Positions 25,736 to 35,472 of a stretch of DNA of 64,000 nt are shown here, piece after piece. The notes beneath the pieces are model-generated. The model ran no database searches. It was given only the letters and a program-made list of their open reading frames with translations, and was not told the origin of the DNA. The number at the start of each line of letters is the position of its first letter. The first letter of the stretch is position 1. The DNA is from Agilicoccus flavus (lineage in GTDB: Bacteria; Actinomycetota; Actinomycetes; Actinomycetales; Dermatophilaceae), in the NCBI RefSeq assembly GCF_014857905.1, contig NZ_JACYXE010000002.1, forward strand, positions 248,001-312,000, in the 5' to 3' direction. Made by a program: the position numbers and the translations under genes.

Positions 25736-27589
25736 GTGAGAGACGACCCACCCCTGCGCGTGCTCGACGTCGCGGCCGTCAACCGGTGGGCCTTCCGTGC
25801 GCGCGGGGCGCTCGGGGACTACCGCCGGCGCATCGACGACCTCAACGTCTTCCCCGTGCCCGACGGCGACACGGGCACCAACCTCTACCTCACCCTGCAC
25901 TCCGCGCTCGAGGCCCTCGTGCGCGACGTGCGCCCCGACGGCCGGTCGGGGCTGACCGACGGGGCGCTCGGGTTGGCCCGCCGCATCCTCCTCGGCGCGC
26001 GCGGCAATTCCGGCGTCATCCTCGGACTCCTCGTGCGCGGCCTCGCGCAGGGGCTCGACGAGGCCGGCGGCGAGCCGGTCGACGGGCGACGCTTCGCCCA
26101 CGCCGTCACGCGCGCGAACGCCGCCGCGTGGCGGGGGGTGAGCGAGCCGGTCGAGGGCACCATCCTGTCGGTCGCCGCGGCCGCGGCGACCGCGGCGCGT
26201 CGAACCGCGGAGGCGGGCGGCGACCTGCCCGCCGTCGTCGCCGACGCCGTGAACGCGGCCCGCGACGCCCTGGAGCGCACCCCGCGCCAGCTCCCGAGCC
26301 TCGCGCGCGCCGGCGTCGTCGACGCCGGGGGCGCCGGGCTCGTCGTCATCCTCGCGGCCCTCGCCGAGGTCGTCTCCGGCGAGCCGGTGCACGTGCGCCT
26401 GCCCGGGCGGGCGGCCGCGTCGGTCGTCGCCGGCGGGCCCGGGCTCGCGCCGGCCGCTCGCCCCGACGACCCGGGCTCCTCCGGGACGTCGTCGACCCGG
26501 ACGCGCGGCGGGTCCGGCCTGGACGATCCCGTCGAGTACGAGGTGATGTACCTGCTGGAGGCGTACGCCGACGACGACGCCGACGCGCTGCGGGCCCGGT
26601 TGGCGCAGCTCGGCGACTCCCTCGTCGTGGCCGGCGACGAGACCCTGCGCACCGTCCACGTCCACGTCCAGGACGCCGGCGCGGCGATCGAGGCGGCGCT
26701 GCCCCTCGGCCGGATCCACGGCATCCGCGTCACGTGGCTGCCGGGCGCGGACGCGTCCGCCCCGGGGCAGGGGGCCGGCGCCTGCCACCCCGCCGTCCCC
26801 GACGGCGCCGAGGGCCGGACCGAGAACGGCCTCGGTGCCGACGGGCCCGGGCCGGCCGCGTCACCCGGGCCGCCCGGCACACCCGAGACGCCCGCGGGCC
26901 CGCTGCCCGCGCACCCCGGCATGTCCGCCGGCGTCGTCGCGTGCGCGTGCGGTCCCGGGGTCGTGGCGGCCCTCGCCGAGGCCGGGGTGCGGGTCGTGTA
27001 CGACGCCCCGGGCGATCGCGCGCGGCCGCAGGACGTCCTCGACGCCATCCGGGAGCAGGACCCCGCCGGCGACCGGTGCGTCCTCGTCCTGCCCGACGAC
27101 CGCGACGCCCGCCTCGCCTGCCTCGCCGCGATCGACGCGGCTCGCGAGGAGGGCCGAGAGGCCCATCTCGTCGAGACGGTCTCGGTGGTGCAGGCGCTCG
27201 CGGCGCTGTCCGTCCTCGACCCCGGCGCGGACGCCGAGGCGCTGCGAGACCACCTCGCCTCGACCGCCGCGGCCGTGCACACGGGCCTCGTCGCGGTCAC
27301 CGACCGGGACGCCGACACCCCCGCCGGTCCCTGCCGCGCCGGTGACCTCGTGGCCCTGCTCGGCGACGACGTCGTCGCCGTCGGCACCGACCTGACGGAC
27401 GTGACGGAGAAGCTGGTCACCGCCCTCGGTGGTGCCGTCGCCGAGGTGATCACCCTCGTCCTCGGCGCCGACGCCGGCGTGGACGCGCCGACCCTCACGC
27501 GGGCCGTCGCGGACGCCCACCCGGAGGCCGAGGTCACCGCGCTCCTCGGCGGCCAGCCCGTCTACGCGTTGCTGGTGGGGGTCGAATGA
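25736..27589 (+). CDS. DAK2-domain protein, FakA/YloV-like
   Basis: A 617-residue protein related to the fatty-acid kinase subunit FakA. The N-terminal DhaL/DAK2 domain (residues 1-215) has the ADP/Mg site NVFPVPDGDTGTNLYLT, GARGNSGVILG and VVDAGGAGLVVI. A linker rich in Gly and Pro precedes a middle domain (YEVMYLLEAYADD through TVHVHVQDAG), then another disordered linker and a C-terminal DegV-like region (VVACACGPGVVAALAEAGV). FakA phosphorylates acyl groups bound by a FakB partner; no FakB gene is in view. GTG 25736 is preceded by GAGGA. It precedes recG, the usual order in Gram-positive bacteria. Confidence 0.9.
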   Translation: MRDDPPLRVLDVAAVNRWAFRARGALGDYRRRIDDLNVFPVPDGDTGTNLYLTLHSALEALVRDVRPDGRSGLTDGALGLARRILLGARGNSGVILGLLVRGLAQGLDEAGGEPVDGRRFAHAVTRANAAAWRGVSEPVEGTILSVAAAAATAARRTAEAGGDLPAVVADAVNAARDALERTPRQLPSLARAGVVDAGGAGLVVILAALAEVVSGEPVHVRLPGRAAASVVAGGPGLAPAARPDDPGSSGTSSTRTRGGSGLDDPVEYEVMYLLEAYADDDADALRARLAQLGDSLVVAGDETLRTVHVHVQDAGAAIEAALPLGRIHGIRVTWLPGADASAPGQGAGACHPAVPDGAEGRTENGLGADGPGPAASPGPPGTPETPAGPLPAHPGMSAGVVACACGPGVVAALAEAGVRVVYDAPGDRARPQDVLDAIREQDPAGDRCVLVLPDDRDARLACLAAIDAAREEGREAHLVETVSVVQALAALSVLDPGADAEALRDHLASTAAAVHTGLVAVTDRDADTPAGPCRAGDLVALLGDDVVAVGTDLTDVTEKLVTALGGAVAEVITLVLGADAGVDAPTLTRAVADAHPEAEVTALLGGQPVYALLVGVE

Positions 27590-27662
27590 GCGCGCCGACT
27601 CCGCCCCGCACGCGGCGCCCACGACCGGCCGGGTGGCGGCCCGGTCACGCGCAGGAGGCGCC

Positions 27663-29936
27663 GTGGACCTGAGCACCCCGCTCGCCCGGGCCCTGCCCGA
27701 GGCGGCCTACAAGCAACTCCGCAAGGCGGAGGCGTTCGAGACCGTCGCCGACCTGCTGTGGCTGCTGCCGCGGCGCTACCTCGATCGTCACTCCGATCTC
27801 GGAGCGCTCGAGAAGGACGCCTACGTCGTGTTCATCGGGACGGTGGTGTCGGCGTCGACGCGGCCCATGCGCAACCGCCGCGGCACCATGCTCAACGCGA
27901 CGGTCCGCAGCGGCGAGCACACGCTCGCGCTCACGTTCTTCCGGGCCTACGGCCACGACAAGAAGCTCGTCGCGGGTCGGGTCGGCCTCTTCTCCGGCAC
28001 GGTCAGCCGCTACCGCGACACGTGGCAGCTCGCCCACCCGCACTACGAGATCCTGCGCGACGGCGGCGGCGACGACCTGCTCGTCGGGATCCGCGCGCGG
28101 TCCGGACCGGAGGGGTCGGACCACTTCGAGGTGCGGGACGAGCTCGACCACCTGGTCGGCGACCGCGCGGTCTTCCCCGTCTACCGCGAGGTGCAGGGCA
28201 TCCCGTCGTGGACCCTCAACGACTGCATCCGGCTCGTGCTCGATCAGCTCGAGGCCGACGGCAGCGTGGCCGAGGTCGTGCCGCCCGGCGTCGCCCGCGA
28301 GCGCCGGCTCCCCGGCTTCCTCGAGGCGATGCGGCTGCTGCACCTGCCCGCCACGCGCGACGAGCCGCATCGGGGGCTGCGCCGCCTGCGGTACGAGGAG
28401 GCGTTCGTCGTCCAGGTCGTCCTCGCGTTGCGGCGCCGCGAGCAGGCGCAGACGGCCGCGGTGCCCCGGGATCCGCGCCCCGGCGGCGTCCTGGAGGCCT
28501 TCGACGCCCGCCTGCCCTTCGAGCTCACCCCCGGCCAGCACCGGGTCGGGGACGACATCGCGGCCGACCTCGCATTGCCGCGGCCGATGAACCGGCTCCT
28601 GCAGGGCGAGGTCGGGTCGGGCAAGACGGTCGTCGCGCTGCGCGCGATGCTGGCCGTCGTCGACGCCGGCGGCCAGGCGGCCCTGCTCGCCCCCACGGAG
28701 GTGCTCGCGGCGCAGCACCATCGCTCCATCACGGCGATGCTCGGCGACCTCGCCGAGGGCGGCCTGCTCGGCGGGGCCGACCAGGGCACCCGGGTGGCCC
28801 TGCTCACCGGCGGCCTGCCCGCGGCCGCCCGCAAGGAGGCGCTGCTGCAGGCCGCCTCCGGGGAGGCCGGCATCGTCGTGGGCACGCACGCCCTCATCCA
28901 GGACCGGGTGCAGTTCGCCGACCTCGGCCTCGTCGTCGTCGACGAGCAGCACCGGTTCGGGGTCGAGCAACGGGACGCCCTGCGCGTCAAGGCCGGCCAA
29001 CCGCCGCACGTCCTCGTCATGACGGCCACCCCCATCCCGCGAACGGTCGCCATGACGGTCTTCGGCGACATGGAGACCTCGGTGCTCGACGAGCTGCCGC
29101 GGGGCCGCTCACCCATCACGACCCACGTCGTCGACAACCCCCGCTGGTACGAGCGGGCCTGGGAGCGCGTCGCCGAGGAGGTGCGGCAGGGGCGCCAGGT
29201 CTACGTCGTCGCCCCGCGGATCGGGGAGTCCGACGCGCGGGGGGCCGCCGCGGGGGAGGGGTTCGAGCAGGCCGCGTACGACGACGCGCCGCCGGTGGGC
29301 GAGGAGGGCGAGGCCGCCCGGCGGCCCCTGCGCTCGGTGCTCGACATCCACGCGGAGCTGCTCGACACCCCCGCCCTCACCGGGGCGCGCATCGAGATCC
29401 TCCACGGCCGGATGCCCTCGGAGGAGAAGGAGGCCGTCATGGCCGCGTTCGGGGCCGGCGACATCGACGTCCTCTGCTCGACGACCGTCGTCGAGGTGGG
29501 CGTGGACGTGCCCAACGCCTCGGTCATGGTCGTCCTCGACGCCGACCGGTTCGGCGTGAGCCAGCTCCACCAGCTCCGCGGCCGCGTCGGGCGCGGGGGC
29601 GCACCCGGTCTCTGCCTGCTCGTCGCGCAGGACGCCCCCGAGCCGGCGCGCGAGCGGCTCGCGGCCGTCGCGGCGACGACGGACGGGTTCGAGCTGTCCC
29701 GCTTCGACCTCGACCAGCGCAAGGAGGGCGACGTGCTCGGCGCCCGCCAGAGCGGCGGCGCCTCCCAGCTGCGCGTCCTGCGCCTCGCCCGCGACGAGGA
29801 GACGATCCTGCAGGCCCGCGCCGACGCGGCCGACCTCGTCGAGTCCGATCCCACCCTCGCCGGGGTCCCGGCGCTCGCCGCCGCCGTCCGCGAGCGGATC
29901 GACGAGCGCCAGGCCGCCTTCCTGGAGAAGGGGTGA
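27663..29936 (+). CDS. recG: ATP-dependent DNA helicase RecG
   Basis: A 757-residue helicase that remodels stalled replication forks and Holliday junctions. The N-terminal wedge/OB domain spans residues 1-260. The helicase core has Walker A LLQGEVGSGKTVVALRAML, the DEQH box VVVDEQHRFGVEQR, VMTATPIPRTVAMTVFGD, and motif VI HQLRGRVGRGG with DGFELSRFDLDQRKEGDVLGARQSG at the end. GTG 27663 has AGGAGG 4 bases upstream; an in-frame GTG at 27633 does not. Full length. Confidence 0.95.
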   Translation: MDLSTPLARALPEAAYKQLRKAEAFETVADLLWLLPRRYLDRHSDLGALEKDAYVVFIGTVVSASTRPMRNRRGTMLNATVRSGEHTLALTFFRAYGHDKKLVAGRVGLFSGTVSRYRDTWQLAHPHYEILRDGGGDDLLVGIRARSGPEGSDHFEVRDELDHLVGDRAVFPVYREVQGIPSWTLNDCIRLVLDQLEADGSVAEVVPPGVARERRLPGFLEAMRLLHLPATRDEPHRGLRRLRYEEAFVVQVVLALRRREQAQTAAVPRDPRPGGVLEAFDARLPFELTPGQHRVGDDIAADLALPRPMNRLLQGEVGSGKTVVALRAMLAVVDAGGQAALLAPTEVLAAQHHRSITAMLGDLAEGGLLGGADQGTRVALLTGGLPAAARKEALLQAASGEAGIVVGTHALIQDRVQFADLGLVVVDEQHRFGVEQRDALRVKAGQPPHVLVMTATPIPRTVAMTVFGDMETSVLDELPRGRSPITTHVVDNPRWYERAWERVAEEVRQGRQVYVVAPRIGESDARGAAAGEGFEQAAYDDAPPVGEEGEAARRPLRSVLDIHAELLDTPALTGARIEILHGRMPSEEKEAVMAAFGAGDIDVLCSTTVVEVGVDVPNASVMVVLDADRFGVSQLHQLRGRVGRGGAPGLCLLVAQDAPEPARERLAAVAATTDGFELSRFDLDQRKEGDVLGARQSGGASQLRVLRLARDEETILQARADAADLVESDPTLAGVPALAAAVRERIDERQAAFLEKG

Positions 29937-29940
29937 GCCG

Positions 29941-30522
29941 GTGACGCGCATCATCGCGGGAACCGCCGGGGGGCGGCGGATCGACACCCCGCCCGGCGCG
30001 GCGACCCGACCGACCTCCGATCGCGTGCGGGAGGCCCTCTTCTCGCGCCTCGGCCACCTCGACGTCCTCGCCGGCGCCCGCGTCCTCGACCTCTACGCGG
30101 GATCCGGGGCGCTCGGGCTCGAGGCCCTCAGCCGGGGCGCGGCCGACGCCGTCCTCGTCGAGTCGGCCCGTCCCGCGGCGCTGGTGGCCCGTCGCAACGT
30201 CGCCGCCCTCGGGTTGCCCGCCCGCGTCGTCGCCGACACGGCCGAACGGGCCCTGGCCGGGTCCGCCGCCCGCGGTCCGTTCGACCTCGTGCTCCTCGAT
30301 CCGCCCTACGACGTCGACGAACCGACGCTCGCCGGGGTGCTCGGGGCCCTCGTCGAGCCCGGCCGCCTCGACCCCGACGCCGTCGTCGTCGTCGAGCGCT
30401 CCACCCGCAGCCCCGAGCCGGCGTGGCCGCGCGGCCTTCGCGCGTTCGCCGACCGGGCGTACGGCGAGACGACCCTCTGGTACGCCGAACCCGACCCCGA
30501 CGACCCGCAGGAGCTCCCGTGA
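29941..30522 (+). CDS. rsmD: 16S rRNA (guanine(966)-N(2))-methyltransferase
   Basis: A 193-residue SAM-dependent methyltransferase that modifies 16S rRNA. It has the RsmD start RIIAGTAGGRRIDTPPG, RPTSDRVREALFSRL, SAM-binding motif I VLDLYAGSGALGLEALSRGA, and the catalytic LLDPPY. It begins at GTG 29941, 4 bases after recG, and overlaps coaD by 4 bases, so the three genes are probably one operon. Confidence 0.95.
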   Translation: MTRIIAGTAGGRRIDTPPGAATRPTSDRVREALFSRLGHLDVLAGARVLDLYAGSGALGLEALSRGAADAVLVESARPAALVARRNVAALGLPARVVADTAERALAGSAARGPFDLVLLDPPYDVDEPTLAGVLGALVEPGRLDPDAVVVVERSTRSPEPAWPRGLRAFADRAYGETTLWYAEPDPDDPQELP

Positions 30523-31127
30523 CCGAGCCCGGTACCCCCGCCACGTCCCCGACCGCCGACCGTCCGGACCCGACGCGAGCTCCGGACGGGGGTGACGGCG
30601 CCCGCCCCCTGCGCCGCTGCCTGTGCCCGGGCTCCTACGACCCGATCACGCGCGGCCACCTCGACGTCATCGCGCGGGCGGCGCGGCTCTACGACGAGGT
30701 CGTCGTCGGCGTTCTCGAGAACGCCGGCAAGAACGCGCTGTTCAGCGCGACCGAGCGCGTCGGGCTCATCGAGGCCGAGCTGGCGGAGCTCGACCTGCCG
30801 GGCCGGGTGCGGGTCGTCACGTTCGGCGGGCGCCTCCTCGTCGACGTGTGCCGCGACCTCGGGGTCGAGGCCGTGGTCAAGGGGTTGCGCGGCGAGGCCG
30901 ACTACGCCTACGAGCTGCCGATGGCGATCATGAACCGGCACCTGAGCGGGGTGGAGACGCTGTTCATGCCCGGCGACCCCCGCTACGTCCAGGTCTCGAG
31001 CTCGCTCATCAAGGAGGTGACCCGCTTCGGCGGCGACGTCGGCGCCCTCGTGGGCCCGCACGTCCTGGCCGCGCTCCGCGCCCGGCTGGGCGACGGCGCC
31101 GGCCCGGCCGGGCCCGGCGCCGGGTGA
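30519..31127 (+). CDS. coaD: Phosphopantetheine adenylyltransferase
   Basis: A 202-residue enzyme that adds AMP from ATP to 4'-phosphopantetheine, the penultimate step of CoA synthesis. The nucleotidyltransferase motif is CLCPGSYDPITRGHLDVI. LVDVCRDLGVEAVVKGLRG, YAYELPMAIMNRHL and YVQVSSSLIKEVTRFGGDV are diagnostic. GTG 30519 overlaps rsmD but gives an N-terminal extension of about 35 Pro/Asp-rich residues not usual in CoaD. No better in-frame start lies closer to the conserved part. Confidence 0.94.
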   Translation: MTEPGTPATSPTADRPDPTRAPDGGDGARPLRRCLCPGSYDPITRGHLDVIARAARLYDEVVVGVLENAGKNALFSATERVGLIEAELAELDLPGRVRVVTFGGRLLVDVCRDLGVEAVVKGLRGEADYAYELPMAIMNRHLSGVETLFMPGDPRYVQVSSSLIKEVTRFGGDVGALVGPHVLAALRARLGDGAGPAGPGAG

Positions 31128-31366
31128 GACTCACCCGCCGTTTGGGGCGGGCGAGGATGCTGGTCTAGCATGGTGAGTCGGTCTGCGTCGGCGGGCCCGT
31201 GCTCCGTCCGCCCGCCTCGCGGCGACGCCTTCTGTCGCCCATGACGTGCGGATTCGCGCGGTCCACCTCGCCCGACGGCCCGACCGAGACCACGACGACA
31301 GCCGGCTCCCGCCGGTGCTCACCACCGCCGGCTTCCCCCGGCCACGACCAGGACGAGTGACGCGAC

Positions 31367-31951
31367 ATGACCAGGCCCGATCCTCGCGGACCGTGGGTGC
31401 TCGATACCCGCGAGCTGCAGCGTCGACCCGGCGCCATGCGCGAGGTCACCCGCACCGTCGAGGCTCCGGACGAGTTCGGCACCGACGTGATCTCGGTGCC
31501 CGCCGGCCGGCCCATCGACCTCGACGTCCGCCTGGAGTCGGTGATGGAGGGCGTGCTCGTCAGCGGGACCGCCAAGACCGTCGCGACCGGCGCGTGCGTG
31601 CGGTGCCTGGACGACGTCGACGTTCCCGTCGACGTGCCGTTCCAGGAGCTGTTCGCGTACGCCGATCGGGCCGCGCACCACCAGGAGGTGGGCGCGAACG
31701 AGGCCGACGAGGACCAGTACGTGCTCCAGGACGACCTCGTCGACCTCGAGCCGGTCCTGCGGGACGCGGTGTTGCCGACGCTGCCGTTCCAGCCGGTGTG
31801 TTCGGACGACTGCCCGGGCCTGTGCTCCGAATGCGGAGTGCACCTGGCGGCCGACCCGGACCACCACCACGAGAACATCGATCCCCGGCTGGCGGCACTG
31901 TCCGCCCTCCTGGACGCCGGGGACGACCGCACCGAAGAGAAGAGGAACTGA
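31367..31951 (+). CDS. DUF177 (YceD) protein
   Basis: A 194-residue YceD/DUF177 protein, a family linked to rRNA metabolism and almost always encoded just before rpmF, as here. Two Cys clusters are visible, [13 protein letters not shown] and [16 protein letters not shown], and may bind metal. ATG 31367 follows a non-coding gap of about 240 bases in which no clear promoter can be named. It ends 1 base before the rpmF start. Confidence 0.93.
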   Translation: MTRPDPRGPWVLDTRELQRRPGAMREVTRTVEAPDEFGTDVISVPAGRPIDLDVRLESVMEGVLVSGTAKTVATGACVRCLDDVDVPVDVPFQELFAYADRAAHHQEVGANEADEDQYVLQDDLVDLEPVLRDAVLPTLPFQPVCSDDCPGLCSECGVHLAADPDHHHENIDPRLAALSALLDAGDDRTEEKRN

Positions 31952-31952
31952 C

Positions 31953-32147
31953 GTGGCCGTCCCGAAGCGGAAGATGTCGCGCTCCAACACCCGGTCCCGT
32001 CGGGCCCAGTGGAAGGCGAGCGCCACGACGCTCACCTCGTGCCCCCGCTGCAGCGCGCCGAAGCAGCCGCACATCGCCTGCCCGTCCTGCGGTGTGTACG
32101 CCGGGCGTCACTACTACGCCGCCGAGCGCACTGAGCACCAGGCCTGA
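31953..32147 (+). CDS. rpmF: 50S ribosomal protein L32
   Basis: A 64-residue ribosomal protein: [19 protein letters not shown] is the classic N-terminus, and the zinc ribbon Cys pairs are CPRC and CPSC. GTG 31953 starts 1 base after the DUF177 stop; rnc follows 25 bases on. Confidence 0.98.
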   Translation: MAVPKRKMSRSNTRSRRAQWKASATTLTSCPRCSAPKQPHIACPSCGVYAGRHYYAAERTEHQA

Positions 32148-32172
32148 CGCGTCGGCCGGAAGCAGCCGCCGC

Positions 32173-32958
32173 ATGGGTCGCAACGCCCGCGCCGACGCAG
32201 GTCGGCCCGTGGCCGGGCTCGCCGAACGGATCGAGACGATCCTCGGCGCCCCGGTCGGGGCCGACCTGCTCACGCACGCCCTGACGCACCGCTCGTACGC
32301 GTACGAGAACGGTGGGGTGCCGAACAACGAACGCCTCGAGTTCCTCGGCGACTCCGTCCTCGGCCTGGTGGTCACGGAGTCGCTGTACTCCGAGCACCCC
32401 GAGATGGCGGAGGGACAGCTCGCGAAGCTGCGCGCCGCCGTCGTCAACATGCGCGCCCTCGCCGGGGTGGCCCGCACCCTCGGGGTCGGTGACTACCTGC
32501 TCCTCGGGCGCGGTGAGGAGAGCACCGGCGGCCGCGACAAGGCGTCGATCCTCGCCGACACGATGGAAGCCCTCATCGGGACCGTGTTCCTCGCGCACGG
32601 TCTCGACGCCTCCCGCCTCTTCGTCCACCACCTCCTCGACCCGCTCATGAGCTCGTCCGCCCGGCTCGGCGCCGGCCTGGACTGGAAGACGAGCCTGCAG
32701 GAGCTCGCCGCGTCGGGATCCCTCGGCACGCCCGAGTACCGGGTGGCCGAGGAGGGGCCCGACCACGAGAAGGTCTTCACCGCGACCGTCGTCGTCGGCG
32801 ACGAGGCCCTCGGTGAGGGGGTCGGGCGCAGCAAGAAGGAGGCCGAGCAGCGGGCCGCCGAGCACGCCTGGACCGAGCTCAATCGGCGCGCCAACGCCGT
32901 CCTGAGCAGCGAGCCGGAGCCCGCCGCGCAGGGCGAGTCGCCCGCGCCGGATGCCTGA
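32173..32958 (+). CDS. rnc: Ribonuclease III
   Basis: A 261-residue double-strand-specific endoribonuclease used in rRNA processing and RNA decay. The catalytic signature is [16 protein letters not shown], with the second metal site [17 protein letters not shown]-terminal dsRNA-binding domain runs from [16 protein letters not shown] to [17 protein letters not shown] 20-residue Glu/Pro/Ala tail follows. ATG 32173 is the start; the gene overlaps mutM by 8 bases. Confidence 0.96.
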   Translation: MGRNARADAGRPVAGLAERIETILGAPVGADLLTHALTHRSYAYENGGVPNNERLEFLGDSVLGLVVTESLYSEHPEMAEGQLAKLRAAVVNMRALAGVARTLGVGDYLLLGRGEESTGGRDKASILADTMEALIGTVFLAHGLDASRLFVHHLLDPLMSSSARLGAGLDWKTSLQELAASGSLGTPEYRVAEEGPDHEKVFTATVVVGDEALGEGVGRSKKEAEQRAAEHAWTELNRRANAVLSSEPEPAAQGESPAPDA

Positions 32959-33886
32959 GCTGCCCGAGGTCGAGGTCGTCCGGGCGGGCGTCGCCCGCCA
33001 CGTCACCGGCGCGACGCTCGGCGGCGTCGAGATCCTCGGCCGGCGCGTGGCCCGCCGCCACCTCCTCGGGAACGCCGACCTCACAGCCCGCCTGCTGGGC
33101 CGCGAGGTGCAGGCCGTGCGCCGCCGCGGGAAGTACCTGTGGCTCGACCTCTCGCCCGCGCCGGCCCCCGAGGCGCTCGTCGTCCACCTCGGCATGAGCG
33201 GCCAGCTCCTCGTCGCGGACGCCGACCGGTCGCGAGCCCGCCACCAGCACGCGACGTTCGACCTCGTCGGGGGCGCCGCGGGCGCCGGACGTCAGCTCCG
33301 GTTCGTCGACCAGCGCACGTTCGGGGGCCTGGCCCTCGTCGACGTCGTGCCCGACCCGTTCGCGCCCACCGGGTCGCCCGCGACGTCCGGCACCGGGGTA
33401 GCCGCGCGGGACGGCGCGGGCCGGCCGCTCGTGCCCGCGACCATCGCCCACATCGCGCCCGACCCGTTCGAGCCGGCGTTCGACCCCGACCGCGTCCAGG
33501 CCCTGCTGCGGCGGCGGCAGAGCGCGGTGAAGCGGTCGCTGCTCGACCAGGGCCTCGTCTCCGGGATCGGCAACATCTACGCGGACGAGGCCCTCTGGCG
33601 CGCCCGCCTCCACGGCGAGCGCCTCGGCTCCGGCCTGCCGCGGGCCCGCGTCCTCGAGCTCCTCGACCACGCCCGGGACGTCATGGGGGAGGCGCTGGAG
33701 GCGGGCGGGACCAGCTTCGACGCCCTCTACGTCGACGTCGACGGCGAGTCGGGATACTTCGCCCGGAGCCTGAATGCCTACGGACTCGCCGGGCACCCGT
33801 GCACGCGCTGCGGCACCCCCATCGTCAGGGAGCGATTCATGAACCGCTCGAGCTACTTCTGCCCGGCCTGCCAGCGAAGACGGTAG
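32951..33886 (+). CDS. mutM: Formamidopyrimidine-DNA glycosylase
   Basis: A 311-residue bifunctional glycosylase/AP lyase that removes 8-oxoguanine. After the start Met the mature chain begins PELPEVEVV, with catalytic Pro and Glu. The Lys of [10 protein letters not shown], the helix-two-turn-helix [20 protein letters not shown], and the C-terminal zinc finger (CTRCGTPI ... CPACQRRR) are all present. A loop around residues 90-150 is somewhat longer than usual ([23 protein letters not shown]). Confidence 0.96.
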   Translation: MPELPEVEVVRAGVARHVTGATLGGVEILGRRVARRHLLGNADLTARLLGREVQAVRRRGKYLWLDLSPAPAPEALVVHLGMSGQLLVADADRSRARHQHATFDLVGGAAGAGRQLRFVDQRTFGGLALVDVVPDPFAPTGSPATSGTGVAARDGAGRPLVPATIAHIAPDPFEPAFDPDRVQALLRRRQSAVKRSLLDQGLVSGIGNIYADEALWRARLHGERLGSGLPRARVLELLDHARDVMGEALEAGGTSFDALYVDVDGESGYFARSLNAYGLAGHPCTRCGTPIVRERFMNRSSYFCPACQRRR

Positions 33887-34073
33887 ATGGGCGGCCGGTA
33901 TCACGCAGGCCGATAGCGTGGCGTCGCCCGACCGGTGGCACACCGATGTAGGGCGAGCACCGCGCATTCTGGACTCCGGCGGTCCTGCTCGGGCGCCGGA
34001 GCCACAGCGAAACAGACAGGCGCTCCCGGAGCTGATCGGTCCTGGTGTCCCGAGATCGTGCTGGGGTTGTTGC

Positions 34074-35078
34074 TCAGCCGAGGTGCCGGCGCCAGAACGG
34101 GTCGTCGGACCATGAGTCGGGAACACCCATGCCGCTCAGATTCATCGGCGGACGCGTGGCGATCAGTTCGTGGAGCCGACGTGCCCAGCTGCTGCGCGGC
34201 GAGACCGAATCGAGCACAGACTGCAGTGACACGAGCACGGGGTAGAGGCGCTTCCTCGACCGGTCGGGGAGGGCGTCCGTGCCCGCCAGCCACGAGACCG
34301 TCGGAGAGGTCGGGATCGCCGGGTAGACGCCGAGCCCGACGTTCCACAGCCGTCCGTGGTGCGCGCAGACATTCCTCACCCGCACGAAGGTCTGGAGCCA
34401 GGATTCGAGGATCGTTGCAGTGAGGCCGACACTCCTGGCGACGGCGGTTCGGTCGGCGCGTTCGCCCAGGTTGCGGTACACGCCGGCCAGCTGTCCGATC
34501 GTCAAGGTCTCGACCATGAGCCAGGACGGCGGCAGCTCGGGCGAGGCGTAGGTGGTCAGGTAGTGCTCGAGGGCGGAGCGGTGGACCAGCGAGTCCTCGC
34601 CGGCGTCCGGTGTCCTGCGCAGCTGCTCGTCGCAGGTGTCTCGGACGATCTTGAGGAGTCCGGAGTGCTTGCCTCGGTCGCCGAAGTGCCGGGTGTCCAC
34701 GTACCAGTGGGAGTCGTCGTACGTCGTCGACATGTGATCGGTGAGCGCCGCACGAACGGCGACCTCGACCCGCTCGAGGGCGTCCATGACCAACAGCCGC
34801 AGAGCGCGGTCGAAGACGTAGAGGTCGAGCACATCGTCGAACGTCGTACCGTTGCGGAACACGTGGTCGGGCTGACCCTGCTGGAAGGGAATCGTGTAGG
34901 GCGAGAGACGGTAGTAGCCGATGTGGCGCAAGTACCGCGCGGCCCGCTCGGGCTCTGGGACGATCAGACCACGTTCGGACAGGCGATCGACGAGCTCGTC
35001 CAGACCCAGCGGCGGCTTGTTGTAGTTCTGTGAGCCGCGCGAACGCATTGGCCGAGGCGTGCGCCGGGGTGGGGCCAT
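34074..35078 (-). CDS. Abi_2-family abortive-infection protein (AbiD/F-like)
   Basis: A 334-residue protein of the Abi_2 (AbiD/AbiF) phage-defence family. Landmarks are QNYNKPPLGLDELVDRLSER, RYLRHIGYYRLSPYTIPFQ, the YVFDRALRLLVMDALERVEV helix, and near residue 240 RNVCAHHGRLWN, an Rx4H motif as in HEPN ribonucleases. ATG 35078 is chosen because GGAGGAG lies 5-6 bases upstream. It is a lone, less GC-rich gene inserted in the mutM-acyP-smc region, suggesting gain as a defence cassette. A promoter and short terminated RNA lie just upstream. Target and trigger are unknown. Confidence 0.88.
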   Translation of the reverse strand: MAPPRRTPRPMRSRGSQNYNKPPLGLDELVDRLSERGLIVPEPERAARYLRHIGYYRLSPYTIPFQQGQPDHVFRNGTTFDDVLDLYVFDRALRLLVMDALERVEVAVRAALTDHMSTTYDDSHWYVDTRHFGDRGKHSGLLKIVRDTCDEQLRRTPDAGEDSLVHRSALEHYLTTYASPELPPSWLMVETLTIGQLAGVYRNLGERADRTAVARSVGLTATILESWLQTFVRVRNVCAHHGRLWNVGLGVYPAIPTSPTVSWLAGTDALPDRSRKRLYPVLVSLQSVLDSVSPRSSWARRLHELIATRPPMNLSGMGVPDSWSDDPFWRRHLG

Positions 35079-35103
35079 GTGTGCTCCTCCCGGCACGGGC
35101 GCA

Positions 35104-35151
35104 GAAAAAATCCCCCAAGTGCGCATCGTCGAGAGGCGTGGGGGATGTGGT
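35104..35151 (-). ncRNA. Putative short RNA upstream of Abi gene, ending in a terminator
   Basis: On the minus strand a -10-like TAATCT (35163-35158) is followed by about 48 bases ending in the hairpin ATCCCCCA / TGGGGGAT (35146-35139 and 35117-35110) and a run of six T. The Abi ribosome site and ATG begin only 10-26 bases later. The order promoter, short RNA, leaky terminator, toxin gene is that of type III toxin-antitoxin loci, and conserved abiF RNAs are known upstream of Abi_2 genes. The exact ends are inferred. Confidence 0.55.
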
Positions 35152-35157
35152 CCGCCC

Positions 35158-35183
35158 AGATTAGCACGGTCCGCGCCTGGACC
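35158..35183 (-). promoter_or_regulatory. Promoter and inverted repeat of the Abi locus
   Basis: The -10 box TAATCT (35163-35158) is preceded by TGC. An inverted repeat GGTCC-N6-GGACC occupies 35168-35183, in the spacer/-35 area, and could be an operator. No good -35 hexamer is visible. Confidence 0.45.
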
Positions 35184-35472
35184 ATCAGTGACGGGAGAGT
35201 GACGAGCCGGGGTCGAGTTGCTTCAGGGACAGTGGTCGGGCCGGTCGGCTCCGACGCAGCGGCGCTGCAGGGCGGGTCTTCTTGTGCGGCGATGCTCCGG
35301 CTGCCCGTGCGCGGTGCGGCGCGACGATGTGGCGCGAGGCCGATCTCCTGAGCGATCGGTGCGTCCGTCGGCGCGCCTCCACGGTCCGCCACGGGACATT
35401 CACGCGGCGTTCATGCCCTCGGCGCGCCCAGGCCGCCGCGGTCGCGCACCGTGGGGCGGGGACGGAGGAGAC
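35184..35472. other. Intergenic region before the unrecognised gene at 35473
   Basis: About 290 bases with no supported gene. GGAGGAG at 35464-35470 is the ribosome site of the next gene. No clear promoter box is seen. Confidence 0.4.
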
